Source: Candidatus Enterococcus ferrettii | GTDB taxonomy: Bacteria; Bacillota; Bacilli; Lactobacillales; Enterococcaceae | Reading direction: 5' to 3' | DNA length: 64,000 nucleotides | Assembly (NCBI RefSeq): GCF_017377655.1 | Contig: NZ_JAFREL010000047.1 | Span: 1-64,000 of the forward strand | Shown: positions 26,171-34,351 of the stretch, one piece after another | How the letters are laid out: each line of letters starts with the position of its first letter | Position numbering within the stretch: position 1 is the first letter of the stretch | Made by a program: the position numbers and the translations under genes | Notes under the pieces: model-generated | What the model was told of the DNA's origin: nothing | Seen by the model: only the letters and a program-made list of their open reading frames with translations | Databases searched by the model: none

Positions 26171-26205
26171 GGCTAAATCCTCAAAAAAGGATTTAGCCTT
26201 TTTTT
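26171..26205 (+). terminator. Terminator of ireB-ruvX-yrzB
   Basis: GGCTAAATCC (26171-26180), 8-nt loop, GGATTTAGCC (26189-26198), then seven T. Confidence 0.95.
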
Positions 26206-26342
26206 GTTCGCTACCACCGAGAACTTTAAAACGCATGCTGACTATCGAATCATCTTATTCAGAAGTTCTAACCATTCAAGGTTCATTCAAGGTACTTTTA
26301 CGTATAGTAAAGCCAAATAATAACTGAAGGGTGGATACTTGA

Positions 26343-27155
26343 ATGTCAAAAACTAAAAAATCTTTACTTACATTTCTCATCTTATGTTTTTCAATTAGCT
26401 TCATCTTTTACTATTTAATAATTGCTAAACAAATACTGGAATTTAGTTATCTTCTTATGTGGTGTCCGGGAATTGCAGCGATTGTTACTAGTTTGATTTA
26501 CCATCGTAAAGAAAATGCACTGCATATCAATCGAACACATCTAAAGTATATCGCCATTACATTTTTGCTGACTTTCTTGTATTGGGGTATTTCATATGGT
26601 ATCTATTTCTTGATATATGGAAGAGATGTCATTGTGGCAAATATGCCACTTGAGTTGGTCAAAAATCCAATGATGCTGTTTATAATGCTGGTAATTTATT
26701 TTGTTACTGCGTTAGGAGAAGAACTTGGCTGGCGAGGGTACATGGTACCTAAGTTAAATGAACTATATGGCTTTTAGAAGGGTGCATTGATTAGTGGATT
26801 TGTCTGGGCATTATGGCATGCGCCGATAATTTTAAGTGGCTATGTATCAACGATTTCGTTAGGATATCAAGTTCCAATTTATGTTTTACAAATGGTTGTT
26901 GTGTCCTATACAATGTTTTACCTTATTTTGAAATCGAAAAGTGTTTGGCCAGCAGTCTTTTTACATTTTTTAGATAATTTTGTCAGTCAGCTGCTGTTAG
27001 ATCAATCTTTTGGAGGTCCGCTGAGTCCTTATCTAGTAGGCGAGACTGGGATAATTTCATTATTGATGATGATCATTGTTGCGGTAATTGTCATCAACAT
27101 GTACAACAATCAATCGAAAGTAAAAACGTCGATTTACTATAAAAAAGCTGCTTGA
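26343..27155 (+). pseudogene. CPBP intramembrane protease with in-frame amber stop
   Basis: One continuous frame of about 270 codons interrupted only by TAG at 26775-26777. Before the stop is the EExxxR motif (EELGWRGYMVPKLNELYGF); after it come WALWHAP (second motif) and HFLDNF (HxxxN). The stop falls between the first and second catalytic motifs, so no active enzyme is made without readthrough. Several membrane helices on both sides fit a CPBP/Abi protease. A single base change (for example CAG or GAG to TAG) explains it. A hairpin follows at 27194. Confidence 0.85.
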
Positions 27156-27193
27156 TCCAGAAGCTCCCTAATACTTTGATAGAACTTACCCAC

Positions 27194-27223
27194 CTGACTT
27201 TTGATTGAAGAGTCAGTTTTTTT
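27194..27223 (+). terminator. Terminator after CPBP pseudogene
   Basis: CTGACT (27194-27199) and AGTCAG (27211-27216), extendable by imperfect pairs, followed by seven T. Confidence 0.75.
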
Positions 27224-27250
27224 GTGTACAACAATTCCACTGCCATACTA

Positions 27251-27293
27251 TTGACAATTTTGTTTTGTAGTGTACTATTGTATTAGTACACTA
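27251..27293 (+). promoter_or_regulatory. ytrA-type promoter and operator
   Basis: -35 TTGACA (27251-27256) and -10 TACTAT (27273-27278). A perfect 9-8-9 inverted repeat, TAGTGTACT (27268-27276) / AGTACACTA (27285-27293), overlaps the -10 and start region. The layout suits autorepression by the GntR/YtrA regulator encoded next. Confidence 0.8.
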
Positions 27294-27306
27294 TTGGAGG
27301 CATCAG

Positions 27307-27672
27307 ATGAACTTCGCGGAAGATCGACCAATCTATTTGCAAATTATGGATGAAATCATCCAACAAATTATTGCTGGCAAGCTTAAACCAGGTGAAAAAA
27401 TATCAGCAGTCCGAGAAATGGCGGTCCAATTATCAACGAATCCCAATACTGTCCAACGCTCGCTGCAGGAGCTGGAACGGATGAATATTCTTTACTCGGA
27501 ACGAGGCAAAGGACGGTTCGTAACTTCAAATCAAACAGTTTTGGAAAATTTAAATCAAGAGAAGGTTGCTCAAGTGATGAACGATTATTTGAGTAATATG
27601 AAGCATTTGGGGTTTTCCACAACAGAAGCCTTAGAAAAACTGCAGCACTTTATTGAGGAGGATCAGGAATGA
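27307..27672 (+). CDS. GntR-family regulator, YtrA subfamily
   Basis: 121 residues. The winged helix occupies about residues 5-75 (PIYLQIMDEIIQQIIAGKLKPGEKISAVREMAVQLSTNPNTVQRSLQELER), and only a short helical tail follows, which is the YtrA layout. Such regulators repress an adjacent ABC transporter and are often released by cell-wall or membrane stress. GGAGG precedes the ATG. It overlaps the ATP-binding gene by 4 bp, and the promoter carries a matching palindrome. Confidence 0.92.
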   Translation: MNFAEDRPIYLQIMDEIIQQIIAGKLKPGEKISAVREMAVQLSTNPNTVQRSLQELERMNILYSERGKGRFVTSNQTVLENLNQEKVAQVMNDYLSNMKHLGFSTTEALEKLQHFIEEDQE

Positions 27673-28364
27673 GTTTTATAGAAGTAAAAAACGTACATTA
27701 TAGAAAAAACAGTCATGAAATATTTTCTGATTTGAATTTTTCATTAGGGAAAGGCAGGATCGTAGCCCTGTTAGGTGAGAATGGCTCAGGAAAAACGACC
27801 ATCATGCGACTTCTTTCGGGGTTGGCGCTTAATTGGAAAGGCCAGATGAGTATTGATGGAACAATTATCGGAGATGAAACTAAATCCAAGGTGTCCTATA
27901 TTGTTAATTTAAATGATTTTCCTAAGGACTTTACCATTAGCAAGGTTTTAGATTTTTATCGACGTTTTTATGCAGATTATTCCTCAGAACGAGCTGAAGA
28001 ATTATTGAACTTCATGGAAATAAACCCTAAATCTAAATTAAAAACTCTATCCCGTGGTCAATTGGAGAAAGCGGCTTTAGTCGCTACCTTAGCTAGAAAG
28101 ACTGAAATCTATCTTTTGGACGAACCTCTGAGTGGGATTGATTTGTTGACTAGAGAGAAAATAATTCAATCCTTAATTCGTTGGTTTGATGAAAAAAGTT
28201 TGATTTTACTTACCACGCATCAAATGACTGAAATCGAAAATATTGTTGATGAAGTGATGATTTTGAAAAATCGCCAGATTATCCAGCATCAAGATATGGA
28301 ACTACTTCGGGAAACTAGAGGAATTGGTTTGGAAAATCTTTATCGGGAGGCGTTAACACAATGA
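27669..28364 (+). CDS. ABC transporter ATP-binding protein (YtrB-like)
   Basis: 231 residues. Walker A GENGSGKTT (about 37-45), signature LSRGQLEK in place of LSGGQ, Walker B IYLLDEPLSGID and switch His in THQMTE are present. Single NBD of an exporter whose partner permease follows with 4-bp overlap. Together with the YtrA-like regulator this resembles YtrA-YtrB-type operons induced by wall-active compounds. The transported substrate is unknown. Because the permease frame is broken, the protein may lack a partner. Confidence 0.92.
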   Translation: MSFIEVKNVHYRKNSHEIFSDLNFSLGKGRIVALLGENGSGKTTIMRLLSGLALNWKGQMSIDGTIIGDETKSKVSYIVNLNDFPKDFTISKVLDFYRRFYADYSSERAEELLNFMEINPKSKLKTLSRGQLEKAALVATLARKTEIYLLDEPLSGIDLLTREKIIQSLIRWFDEKSLILLTTHQMTEIENIVDEVMILKNRQIIQHQDMELLRETRGIGLENLYREALTQ

Positions 28365-29025
28365 AATGGCTAGCACTTTTAAATGACCATAATACCAGAA
28401 AGCTTTACTTATTAAGTACGGTGCTGAGTCTCTTCTACACCTGCTTAAGTATCTACTTTTACTTAGCAAAAGATATCCATACTCCTGGCGTGTTGCCTTT
28501 AGTGGCCGGATTGCTGACGTGGGGATTCATAATTGGCGATACAACACGCTTTGGTAACTTTTTTTCGAAAAGAACAGTTCGCTTACTGCCTCTAAGGATC
28601 AGTCAGCTGTATTTAATAAATATTTTATTGTCTCTTTGTAATTTCGTGTTTTTTACTCTAATTAACGGTGTAATTTGCAGCCTAGCTCATTTAGTGATTT
28701 ATCTCATAGTCTAAATGTTCCTAACTTTGACTTTATGCACTTGGGAGATTTATGGAATAGCTTAAGTTTATTAGGTTTTTATATTCTTTTGCAATTTTTT
28801 ATCTTGTCAACTCAAGCAATCTGGCAGCGTTGGTCCTCTAAGATTTCTAAAGCATGGGTGCCGTTGCTATTCGTGGTTTTAGTACTGGCTTTCTTGTACA
28901 TTCAAGAGTTGTTTCAAGGAGTCTTGACGACGATTCCATTTGCCCTGTATCTGACTATTTTAGTTGCTATAGCAATCGCAGCTTCATTGGTGATCGTCAA
29001 CAAGTATATTGAAGAAACAGACTGA
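28361..29025 (+). pseudogene. ABC transporter permease, frameshifted
   Basis: About 220 codons in two frames. The first (from 28361) has three hydrophobic segments and ends early after LINGV. The second frame picks up as LQPSSFSDLSHSLN from 28675 and has three more membrane segments to IEETD (29025). Adding one T to the T3 run at 28674-28676 joins them as NGVILQPSSF. No distinct start or binding site exists for the second part, so this is one gene with a 1-base deletion (or a sequence error). Confidence 0.8.
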
Positions 29026-29066
29026 TTACCGAGTAAATAAATTTAGCATAAGAAGGAGGGATCAGG

Positions 29067-30101
29067 TTGAAAGTTTTGCTCTATTTTGAAGGCAAAAAAG
29101 TTTTAGCAAAATCTGGTATTGGTCGAGCGTTAGAGCATCAAATGGAGGCTCTTTCTACTGTAGGCATTGAATACACGTTAGATCCTGCCAGCACAGATTA
29201 TGACATCCTTCATATCAATACTTATGGTCCCAACAGCCAACGCATGATTGCTAAGGCGCGGCGATTGGGGAAAAAGGTAATTTATCATGCACATTCTACT
29301 GAGGAGGATTTTCGGAATTCGTTTGTTGGTTCAAATCAATTGGCTCCTTTATTTAGAAATTATCTGGTCCGTCTTTATTCGAAGGCTGATTGCTTGATTA
29401 CACCGACTGACTATTCTAAAGAGCTCTTAGAAAATTATGGTCTCAAAATGCCAATTAAAGTTGTTTCTAACGGAATCAAAATGAAGAATTATCAGCCGAA
29501 TAGTGAGAAGGAACAAAAATTTCGTCAGTACTTCGACTTAAAACCGGGCGAAAAAGTGATCATTTGTGTGGGATTGTATTTCAAACGGAAAGGCATCTAT
29601 GACTTTGTAGAAATTGCTCGACAAATGCCGGAATACAAATTTATCTGGTTCGGATATGTTCCATTGTACAGCATACCTAAAGAAATCCGAAAAATAGTGA
29701 AAACCAACCATCCTAGCAATGTACTTTTTCCTGGATATATCAAGGGAGATATTATTCAAGGCGCTTATTCTGCAGCTGATTTGTTCTTTTTTCCTTCCTA
29801 TGAAGAGACTGAGGGAATTGTAGTATTAGAAGCTTTAGCTAGTAAGCAGAATGTTTTAGTTCGAGATATTCCCGTATATAAAGAGTGGCTGGAAAGCGGT
29901 AAGAATTGTTTTATGGAAGTCGATAACAAGAGTTTCAAAAGGAAAATTAAGCAAATTGTTGGAAATCAAGCACCAGATGTAACCAGAAATGGCTATCAGA
30001 CAGCTAAAAAGAGAAGTATCGAGTCCATTGGCAAGGAATTACTGGCTGTTTATCAGTCCGTACTGAATTATTCAAGCGATTTGGCAACAAGTGAGAATTG
30101 A
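29067..30101 (+). CDS. Family 4 glycosyltransferase, CpoA/LafB/BgsA-like
   Basis: 344 residues, GT-B fold. The opening VLLYFEGKKVLAKSGIGRALEHQM and HINTYGP resemble streptococcal CpoA and related glycolipid glycosyltransferases, which add the second sugar to glucosyl-diacylglycerol, the lipoteichoic-acid anchor. The GT4 donor-site motif is FPSYEETEGIVVLEALAS. No membrane segment; membrane-associated in relatives. The partner glucosyltransferase gene that usually adjoins is absent here. AGGAGG precedes the TTG start. Similarity to CpoA is from memory; the GT4 class is certain. Confidence 0.8.
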   Translation: MKVLLYFEGKKVLAKSGIGRALEHQMEALSTVGIEYTLDPASTDYDILHINTYGPNSQRMIAKARRLGKKVIYHAHSTEEDFRNSFVGSNQLAPLFRNYLVRLYSKADCLITPTDYSKELLENYGLKMPIKVVSNGIKMKNYQPNSEKEQKFRQYFDLKPGEKVIICVGLYFKRKGIYDFVEIARQMPEYKFIWFGYVPLYSIPKEIRKIVKTNHPSNVLFPGYIKGDIIQGAYSAADLFFFPSYEETEGIVVLEALASKQNVLVRDIPVYKEWLESGKNCFMEVDNKSFKRKIKQIVGNQAPDVTRNGYQTAKKRSIESIGKELLAVYQSVLNYSSDLATSEN

Positions 30102-30115
30102 TAAGGATAGCATGG

Positions 30116-30149
30116 CTGCACCCAGAGCGAGAATAGGTGCAGTTTTTTT
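30116..30149 (+). terminator. Terminator after family 4 glycosyltransferase
   Basis: CTGCACC (30116-30122) and GGTGCAG (30136-30142), then seven T. Confidence 0.88.
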
Positions 30150-30212
30150 AGTGATTTTTTGGTTAACAAATGCTTTTTCATTCATCTGAACAAAATTTCA
30201 TGTTATTTTTCC

Positions 30213-30271
30213 TTGACACATTTTCTAACTAGTGGTAAATTCATTTTATCAAATCGTAAACATTACGTTTT
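30213..30271 (+). promoter_or_regulatory. Zinc-starvation promoter with Zur-type box
   Basis: -35 TTGACA (30213-30218), 17-nt spacer, -10 TAAATT (30236-30241). AATCGTAAACATTACGTTT (30252-30270) closely fits the Firmicute Zur palindrome (TCGTAAT-n-ATTACGA type) and lies around the transcription start. A weaker related sequence, CGTAAATAGTAATG, is at about 30278-30291. Content of the operon supports Zur control. Confidence 0.82.
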
Positions 30272-30307
30272 GTCTGCCGTAAATAGTAATGCTGAAAGGA
30301 AGATTAA

Positions 30308-30577
30308 ATGGCTAAAAAATCAAAAATTGCGAAAGCTCGCAAACAGCGAGAATTGATCGATCGTTATGCTGAGATTCGCCGAGAATTAAAGGCCGCTGGT
30401 GATTACCAGGCTTTAGCAAAGTTACCAAAGGATTCCAACCCTAATCGTTATAAAAATCGTGATTTAGTCGATGGCAGACCTAGAGCTTATATGAGCAAAT
30501 TTGGAATGTCACGGATTAATTTTAGAAGACTAGCACATCAAGGAAAGATTCCTGGTGTCAAAAAAGCTAGTTGGTAA
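30308..30577 (+). CDS. rpsN2: Alternative 30S ribosomal protein S14, zinc-independent
   Basis: 89 residues. The long S14 form without the CxxC pairs of the zinc-binding type ([39 protein letters not shown]). In Firmicutes this paralog replaces the zinc form when zinc is scarce, releasing zinc. First gene of the Zur-type operon. AAGGAAG precedes the ATG. Confidence 0.96.
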   Translation: MAKKSKIAKARKQRELIDRYAEIRRELKAAGDYQALAKLPKDSNPNRYKNRDLVDGRPRAYMSKFGMSRINFRRLAHQGKIPGVKKASW

Positions 30578-30591
30578 TAGGAGGAATTGGA

Positions 30592-30759
30592 ATGGCAGTA
30601 CCAGCAAGAAGAACATCTAAGACGAAGAAGAAATTAAGACGAACCCATCAAAAGGTTTCTCGACCTGAAATATCTTTTGACGAAGCTATGGGTGAATATC
30701 GCCGAAGTCATCATGTTTCGTTGAAGGGGTACTACAAAGGGAAGAAAGTAATCGATTAG
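30592..30759 (+). CDS. rpmF2: Ribosomal protein L32, zinc-independent form
   Basis: 55 residues: [22 protein letters not shown] is canonical L32, but the Cys pairs found in zinc-binding L32 are absent from the C-terminal half ([21 protein letters not shown]). It pairs with the S14 and L33 genes as a zinc-sparing set. The ATG at 30592 follows AGGAGG; the longer in-frame start overlapping rpsN2 is not used. Confidence 0.92.
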   Translation: MAVPARRTSKTKKKLRRTHQKVSRPEISFDEAMGEYRRSHHVSLKGYYKGKKVID

Positions 30760-30771
30760 GAGCTGATCGTG

Positions 30772-31149
30772 ATGGAAATAATCTACCCGCCGTTAGTTGA
30801 AGAAGGATTCAGCTATTTACTGGGACAAAAACAGGAAGTTGGCAGCAAGGCTGAATTTTATCGATCGATGGTGAAAAAAAGGATGATTTCAGAAACAGGG
30901 GAACCGACTGATTATGCAATTGAACAAGGCTGGATCAAGGTTTTTGATGAAGCAGAAGGTCTCAGCCTTGAAAATTTTTTAAAACTCTATCCAGTATTTC
31001 AACGGTATGATCTTAATCAGTTTCAGCAAATTAATGGTTTCTGGGAAATTCCTCTTAGTCTGAAGCAACAGATTTTACAACAGTTGTCAGAGGAAATCTT
31101 TAATTATGATGAAGAACTTCAGCTCAAAGAATACTTAACAGATCGATAA
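30772..31149 (+). CDS. Unknown protein in the zinc-starvation operon
   Basis: 125 residues, soluble, no Cys and few His, so not an obvious metal binder. Predicted mostly helical ([40 protein letters not shown]-like middle, [13 protein letters not shown]). I do not recognise the family. It sits between two zinc-independent ribosomal protein genes (12-13 bp gaps), hence is probably co-expressed under zinc limitation. A role with ribosome remodelling or zinc economy is inference. ATG after TAGGAG. Confidence 0.75.
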   Translation: MEIIYPPLVEEGFSYLLGQKQEVGSKAEFYRSMVKKRMISETGEPTDYAIEQGWIKVFDEAEGLSLENFLKLYPVFQRYDLNQFQQINGFWEIPLSLKQQILQQLSEEIFNYDEELQLKEYLTDR

Positions 31150-31162
31150 AAAGGAGAAAGAT

Positions 31163-31312
31163 ATGAGACAAACTATTATTTTGGAATGTGTAGAGACTGG
31201 AGAACGCTTGTATCTGACTAGCAAAAATAAACGCAATACTCCCGAACGACTGGAGCTGAAAAAGTACTCTCCTAAACTACGGCGTAAGGCGATTTTTCGA
31301 GAAACAAAATAG
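31163..31312 (+). CDS. rpmG: Ribosomal protein L33, zinc-independent form
   Basis: 49 residues ([20 protein letters not shown], then [17 protein letters not shown]). L33 by pattern, with a single Cys where zinc forms carry two CxxC pairs. It completes the S14/L32/L33 zinc-sparing trio. AAGGAGAAAG precedes the ATG. Confidence 0.92.
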   Translation: MRQTIILECVETGERLYLTSKNKRNTPERLELKKYSPKLRRKAIFRETK

Positions 31313-31333
31313 TTTAGAGTGGGAGGAAGCAAG

Positions 31334-32323
31334 ATGGGTATTCCAATCACCATTATTTCTGGTTTTTTAGGTTCAGGGAAAACGACCTTGATCAATCAGG
31401 TATTAAAAGGCACTAATCTGGCTTCTGAAGAGATAGTAATTATCGAAAATGAGTTTGGTGAGACTGGGATTGATCACGAACTGCTGCTGCATTCCCAAGA
31501 ACGAATTTTTCAAATGAATGGTGGCTGCATCTGCTGCAGTTTGCGAACGGATTTGATTAATGCCTTGTCAGCTGTTCTCGAGGTGTTTGTTGATCAAGGT
31601 TATCCGATTAAACAGATTATCATTGAAACCAGTGGCATTTCTGATCCTCAACCAATCATGCAAACGATTGTGGCAACGCCGGGGATCTGCTCCCATTTCT
31701 ATTTGGACAGTGTAATTACAGTGGTCGATAGTGATCAATTCGAACGAAATTTTCTCTATCCAGAGGCACTTAAGCAGCTAGCAATTGCTGATCGGATCTT
31801 CATTTCGGAAAAATCAGAAACCGATGCTTCAAAAATCCCTAAAGTTGTTCAGGAAATAGAAACGATGAATCCACTAACTGATTTTCATACGTTTTCTCTG
31901 TCAATGAAGGAGTCGCTGCTTGCTGCACAGGTTTTAGGAATTGCTCGTTTTCATCAACAGTTGCAATCAGATAAGACGGAGGAGCACGCACACCATGCTC
32001 ACAAGGAACACCATCATCAGGAGTTGAGGCATAATTTTGAAGCCTTGAAATTACAAGGGCAGGCCGAAATTCCTGAAAAACTTTTAGTAAGGTGGATTGA
32101 TTGGTTGCTACTGAATAATCCTGATAATATCTTTCGAATTAAAGGATTTGTACAATTAGCTGAAAACGATTATTTGACGGAGATTCAAGGAGTGAATCAG
32201 GTGATTCAGTTTAATCCGACAAATCGCAAGGCTAAAGATAAGGTGAATGAAATAGTTATAATTGGAAAAAACTTGGATCAGAAGACTATTGGCAAAGCAT
32301 TCAATAAGATTCAACGGATATAG
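31334..32323 (+). CDS. COG0523 G3E GTPase, zinc metallochaperone candidate
   Basis: 329 residues. Walker A GFLGSGKTT at 10-18, the COG0523 metal motif CICC at 65-68, ETSGISDPQ, and a His-rich loop (EEHAHHAHKEHHHQE, about 216-231) able to bind zinc. The C-terminal CobW domain is present. Relatives such as ZagA/YciC supply zinc to essential enzymes during scarcity and are Zur targets, which fits the operon. The ATG at 31334 lies after GGGAGGAAG. Confidence 0.93.
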   Translation: MGIPITIISGFLGSGKTTLINQVLKGTNLASEEIVIIENEFGETGIDHELLLHSQERIFQMNGGCICCSLRTDLINALSAVLEVFVDQGYPIKQIIIETSGISDPQPIMQTIVATPGICSHFYLDSVITVVDSDQFERNFLYPEALKQLAIADRIFISEKSETDASKIPKVVQEIETMNPLTDFHTFSLSMKESLLAAQVLGIARFHQQLQSDKTEEHAHHAHKEHHHQELRHNFEALKLQGQAEIPEKLLVRWIDWLLLNNPDNIFRIKGFVQLAENDYLTEIQGVNQVIQFNPTNRKAKDKVNEIVIIGKNLDQKTIGKAFNKIQRI

Positions 32324-32344
32324 TTTGAAAGGAGGCCTATTTTT

Positions 32345-32461
32345 ATGGAAAAATCAGATGTATCTAGTGCATACCGACGTTTAAGAAGTCCCAATATTAA
32401 AACGCGCAAAAGGGCGTTAAAAATTATTAAGGAAGCAAAACGCAATCAAACAAAAAAATAA
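32345..32461 (+). CDS. 38-residue basic protein, putative metal homeostasis peptide
   Basis: A 38-residue, highly basic peptide (MEKSDVSSAYRRLRSPNIKT, then RKRALKIIKEAKRNQTKK) with strong AAAGGAGG 9-10 nt upstream. Short proteins of this look after COG0523 genes are named putative metal homeostasis protein in lactic acid bacteria (from memory). No Cys or His, so direct metal binding is unlikely; the basic helix would suit RNA or ribosome binding. Last gene before the operon terminator. Confidence 0.75.
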   Translation: MEKSDVSSAYRRLRSPNIKTRKRALKIIKEAKRNQTKK

Positions 32462-32465
32462 AAGT

Positions 32466-32510
32466 AAATGAGATCAAAATGCTAGCTAGGTATTCTGATC
32501 TCATTTTTTT
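32466..32510 (+). terminator. Terminator of the zinc-starvation operon
   Basis: AAATGAGATCA (32466-32476) and TGATCTCATTT (32496-32506) with trailing T run; also suits the convergent flavodoxin-like gene. Confidence 0.88.
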
Positions 32511-32519
32511 GTTGGCTAA

Positions 32520-33011
32520 CTAAAATAATTCCAGCGCTTTATCAGCAAATCGTTGCCCGAAAGTTTTAAACAATTCTTTGGATTCTTCAAAATGGTTTCC
32601 AACAGCATCTAGTGCAACGGGTCCATGGTGAATAAAGGGTTTGCCTAACGCTGAGCCACCTGAATAGACCAGCATTCCTTTAGTCACCAAAATTCCCACT
32701 AAGGACATGATAGCTGAATCGCTGCCGCCTTGGGCATAATGAGCAGTGGCAAAACAACCACCTAGCTTTCCACCTAGCTTAATGGTACGGTCTTTAGTCA
32801 GCCATTCAATGACCCGCCAATGGGAGGTTGCTACATAAGTTGGAGTACCGAAGATGATACCTGCACACTCATTTAAATAGTTTTCATCCAACTGTTCGTT
32901 AAGTGAAAATAAACGAACTTCCACATCTTTAGATTGTATTCCTTCCGCAATACATTCAGCCATTTCATGCGTATGACCGCCATGTGTATAGTAAATTATT
33001 CCCAGTTTCAT
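32520..33011 (-). CDS. Flavodoxin-like NAD(P)H:quinone oxidoreductase (WrbA-type)
   Basis: 163 residues. N-terminal FMN phosphate loop YYTHGGHTHEMA, then FGTPTYVATSHW and ATAHYAQGGSDSAIMSL, which match the flavodoxin_1/WrbA fold. Likely a cytoplasmic FMN-dependent quinone reductase. Shorter than classical WrbA (about 200 residues). Binding site AAAGGAG upstream of ATG. Convergent with the zinc operon. Confidence 0.85.
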   Translation of the reverse strand: MKLGIIYYTHGGHTHEMAECIAEGIQSKDVEVRLFSLNEQLDENYLNECAGIIFGTPTYVATSHWRVIEWLTKDRTIKLGGKLGGCFATAHYAQGGSDSAIMSLVGILVTKGMLVYSGGSALGKPFIHHGPVALDAVGNHFEESKELFKTFGQRFADKALELF

Positions 33012-33109
33012 TTTGTCTCCTTTGCAATCTTTTTCTTCACTATAAATTCATCTAATAGAATTGGCAAGTTCTTTTACAGCTAATGCTTGACTAATATAGA
33101 AGAAAACAC

Positions 33110-33146
33110 AAAAAAACCGCATGAGACTGTTAAATTCTCATGCGGT
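33110..33146 (-). terminator. Terminator of spondin-domain lipoprotein gene
   Basis: ACCGCATGAGA (33116-33126) and TCTCATGCGGT (33136-33146); plus-strand A run at 33110-33115 gives the U tail on the minus strand. Confidence 0.9.
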
Positions 33147-33202
33147 CCGCTATAGGGAATTTACTTTTTAGTTAAAGCAAAAATAGCGACATTAATTAAA
33201 AT

Positions 33203-33961
33203 TTATTTTGCTTCTTTTTCTACCATCTTGTAAAGGTCTTCTCTGTGACCCATAGTTGCTAAAGCAGAAAGTTCTTTAGAAGCGGTGTGATCAAAGCCTT
33301 TACCTTTAGTATCGGTAATTTCCCATACACCTGATGAGAATGGAGTTTCATGGTCACCAGAAGACATATTTTCGATAGTTACTACATACATATCATTTTC
33401 CATAGTAACAGTTGCTTTCATAAATTCGCTAGTGTCTGCATATTTCAAATCACCATCATCAGCAGTTACTGCTTCAGAAGTTGTTTCATTTGGAGCAGCG
33501 AACAAGCCCATTTTATCAGTGATATCTACAGAGCTGTTCCCATCAAACATTGATTTAGAAAGAGCAATACCATCTTCAGATTCAGGTGCAAAATACCAAC
33601 CTTTATCACCAGAAGCAGCATGCATAAATGCTAGGTGAAGGTATTCATCGCCATCTTTAGCAGGAACTTCAAATTTTACTTTTTCGCCAGGCTTAGTAGC
33701 CCCCATTACTTTACCATCAGAGCTATCATAACTGCCGACGATTTGTCCTACGCTGGACATGCCCATACTCTCATTGCCACTGTTCATTGACCCGCTTGTT
33801 GAATCACTTGTTTCTGAACTGCTCATGCTTGAACTAGACATGCTCGAGCTACTCATACTTGAACTGCTCTGACTATTATCGGTGCTTCCTGAACCACACG
33901 CACCTAATATTAAGGTTAATGTAGCTACTGTGAATCCTCCAATTAATGCTTTCTTCAACAT
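33203..33961 (-). CDS. Spondin-domain lipoprotein
   Basis: 252 residues. Lipobox LILGACGS places the acylated Cys near 22. A low-complexity Ser/Met linker (SSSSMSSSSMSS) of about 35 residues leads to a domain of about 180 residues resembling bacterial Spondin_N proteins: VPAKDGDEYLHLAFMHAASGDKG, WYFAPESEDGIAL, PFSSGVWEI and FDHTASKELSALATMG. Role unknown; probably extracellular, tethered to the membrane. ATG preceded by GAGGAGATGG. Confidence 0.8.
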   Translation of the reverse strand: MLKKALIGGFTVATLTLILGACGSGSTDNSQSSSSMSSSSMSSSSMSSSETSDSTSGSMNSGNESMGMSSVGQIVGSYDSSDGKVMGATKPGEKVKFEVPAKDGDEYLHLAFMHAASGDKGWYFAPESEDGIALSKSMFDGNSSVDITDKMGLFAAPNETTSEAVTADDGDLKYADTSEFMKATVTMENDMYVVTIENMSSGDHETPFSSGVWEITDTKGKGFDHTASKELSALATMGHREDLYKMVEKEAK

Positions 33962-34351
33962 ACTTCATCCATCTCCTCGTCGTTTTTTCATTACACCATT
34001 GATGATATGCTCAATAAAGAGGATAGACAATTAATCAGATTATGAAATACTCTGTTATTTCTAAGAGTAAAAGTTGTTCGTTCTCATTTTATTTTTTTGC
34101 GAATACTACGAAAGTGCTAAAAGAGTTGTTTTAGCTCCACCTGATTAATGAGAAAAATGAATTGAATTGTGAAATAAATAAGATTATGCGAGAATTGTAT
34201 TTTTTCTGGTTTAATACTTTCTTAAACTTAAGCAGTTTTATAGATGATTTCGCTTACTTTTTGTCAATAATGACTGAAACAGATTAGTTGTTTAGGATTA
34301 CAAGAAAGAGTAGGATGGCTTTGTAAGCGTTATAGTGAAAGGATGATTAAA
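33962..34351. other. Divergent intergenic region before lactate oxidase
   Basis: 390 bp, AT-rich, no gene seen. A cre-like sequence TTGTAAGCGTTATAG (34321-34335) lies just before the lactate oxidase start; it fits the CcpA consensus except its last two positions. Confidence 0.4.

Noticed and set aside
26787..27155. Independent CPBP gene starting after 26777
   Set aside because: It is in frame with the upstream half and carries only the later motifs, so one interrupted gene is simpler.
28675..29025. Second permease gene in the YtrB-like operon
   Set aside because: No binding site or proper start; joining by one T gives a single permease of normal length.
30159..30356. Short frame upstream of rpsN2
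   Set aside because: It covers the promoter and Zur-type box and overlaps rpsN2 in another frame.
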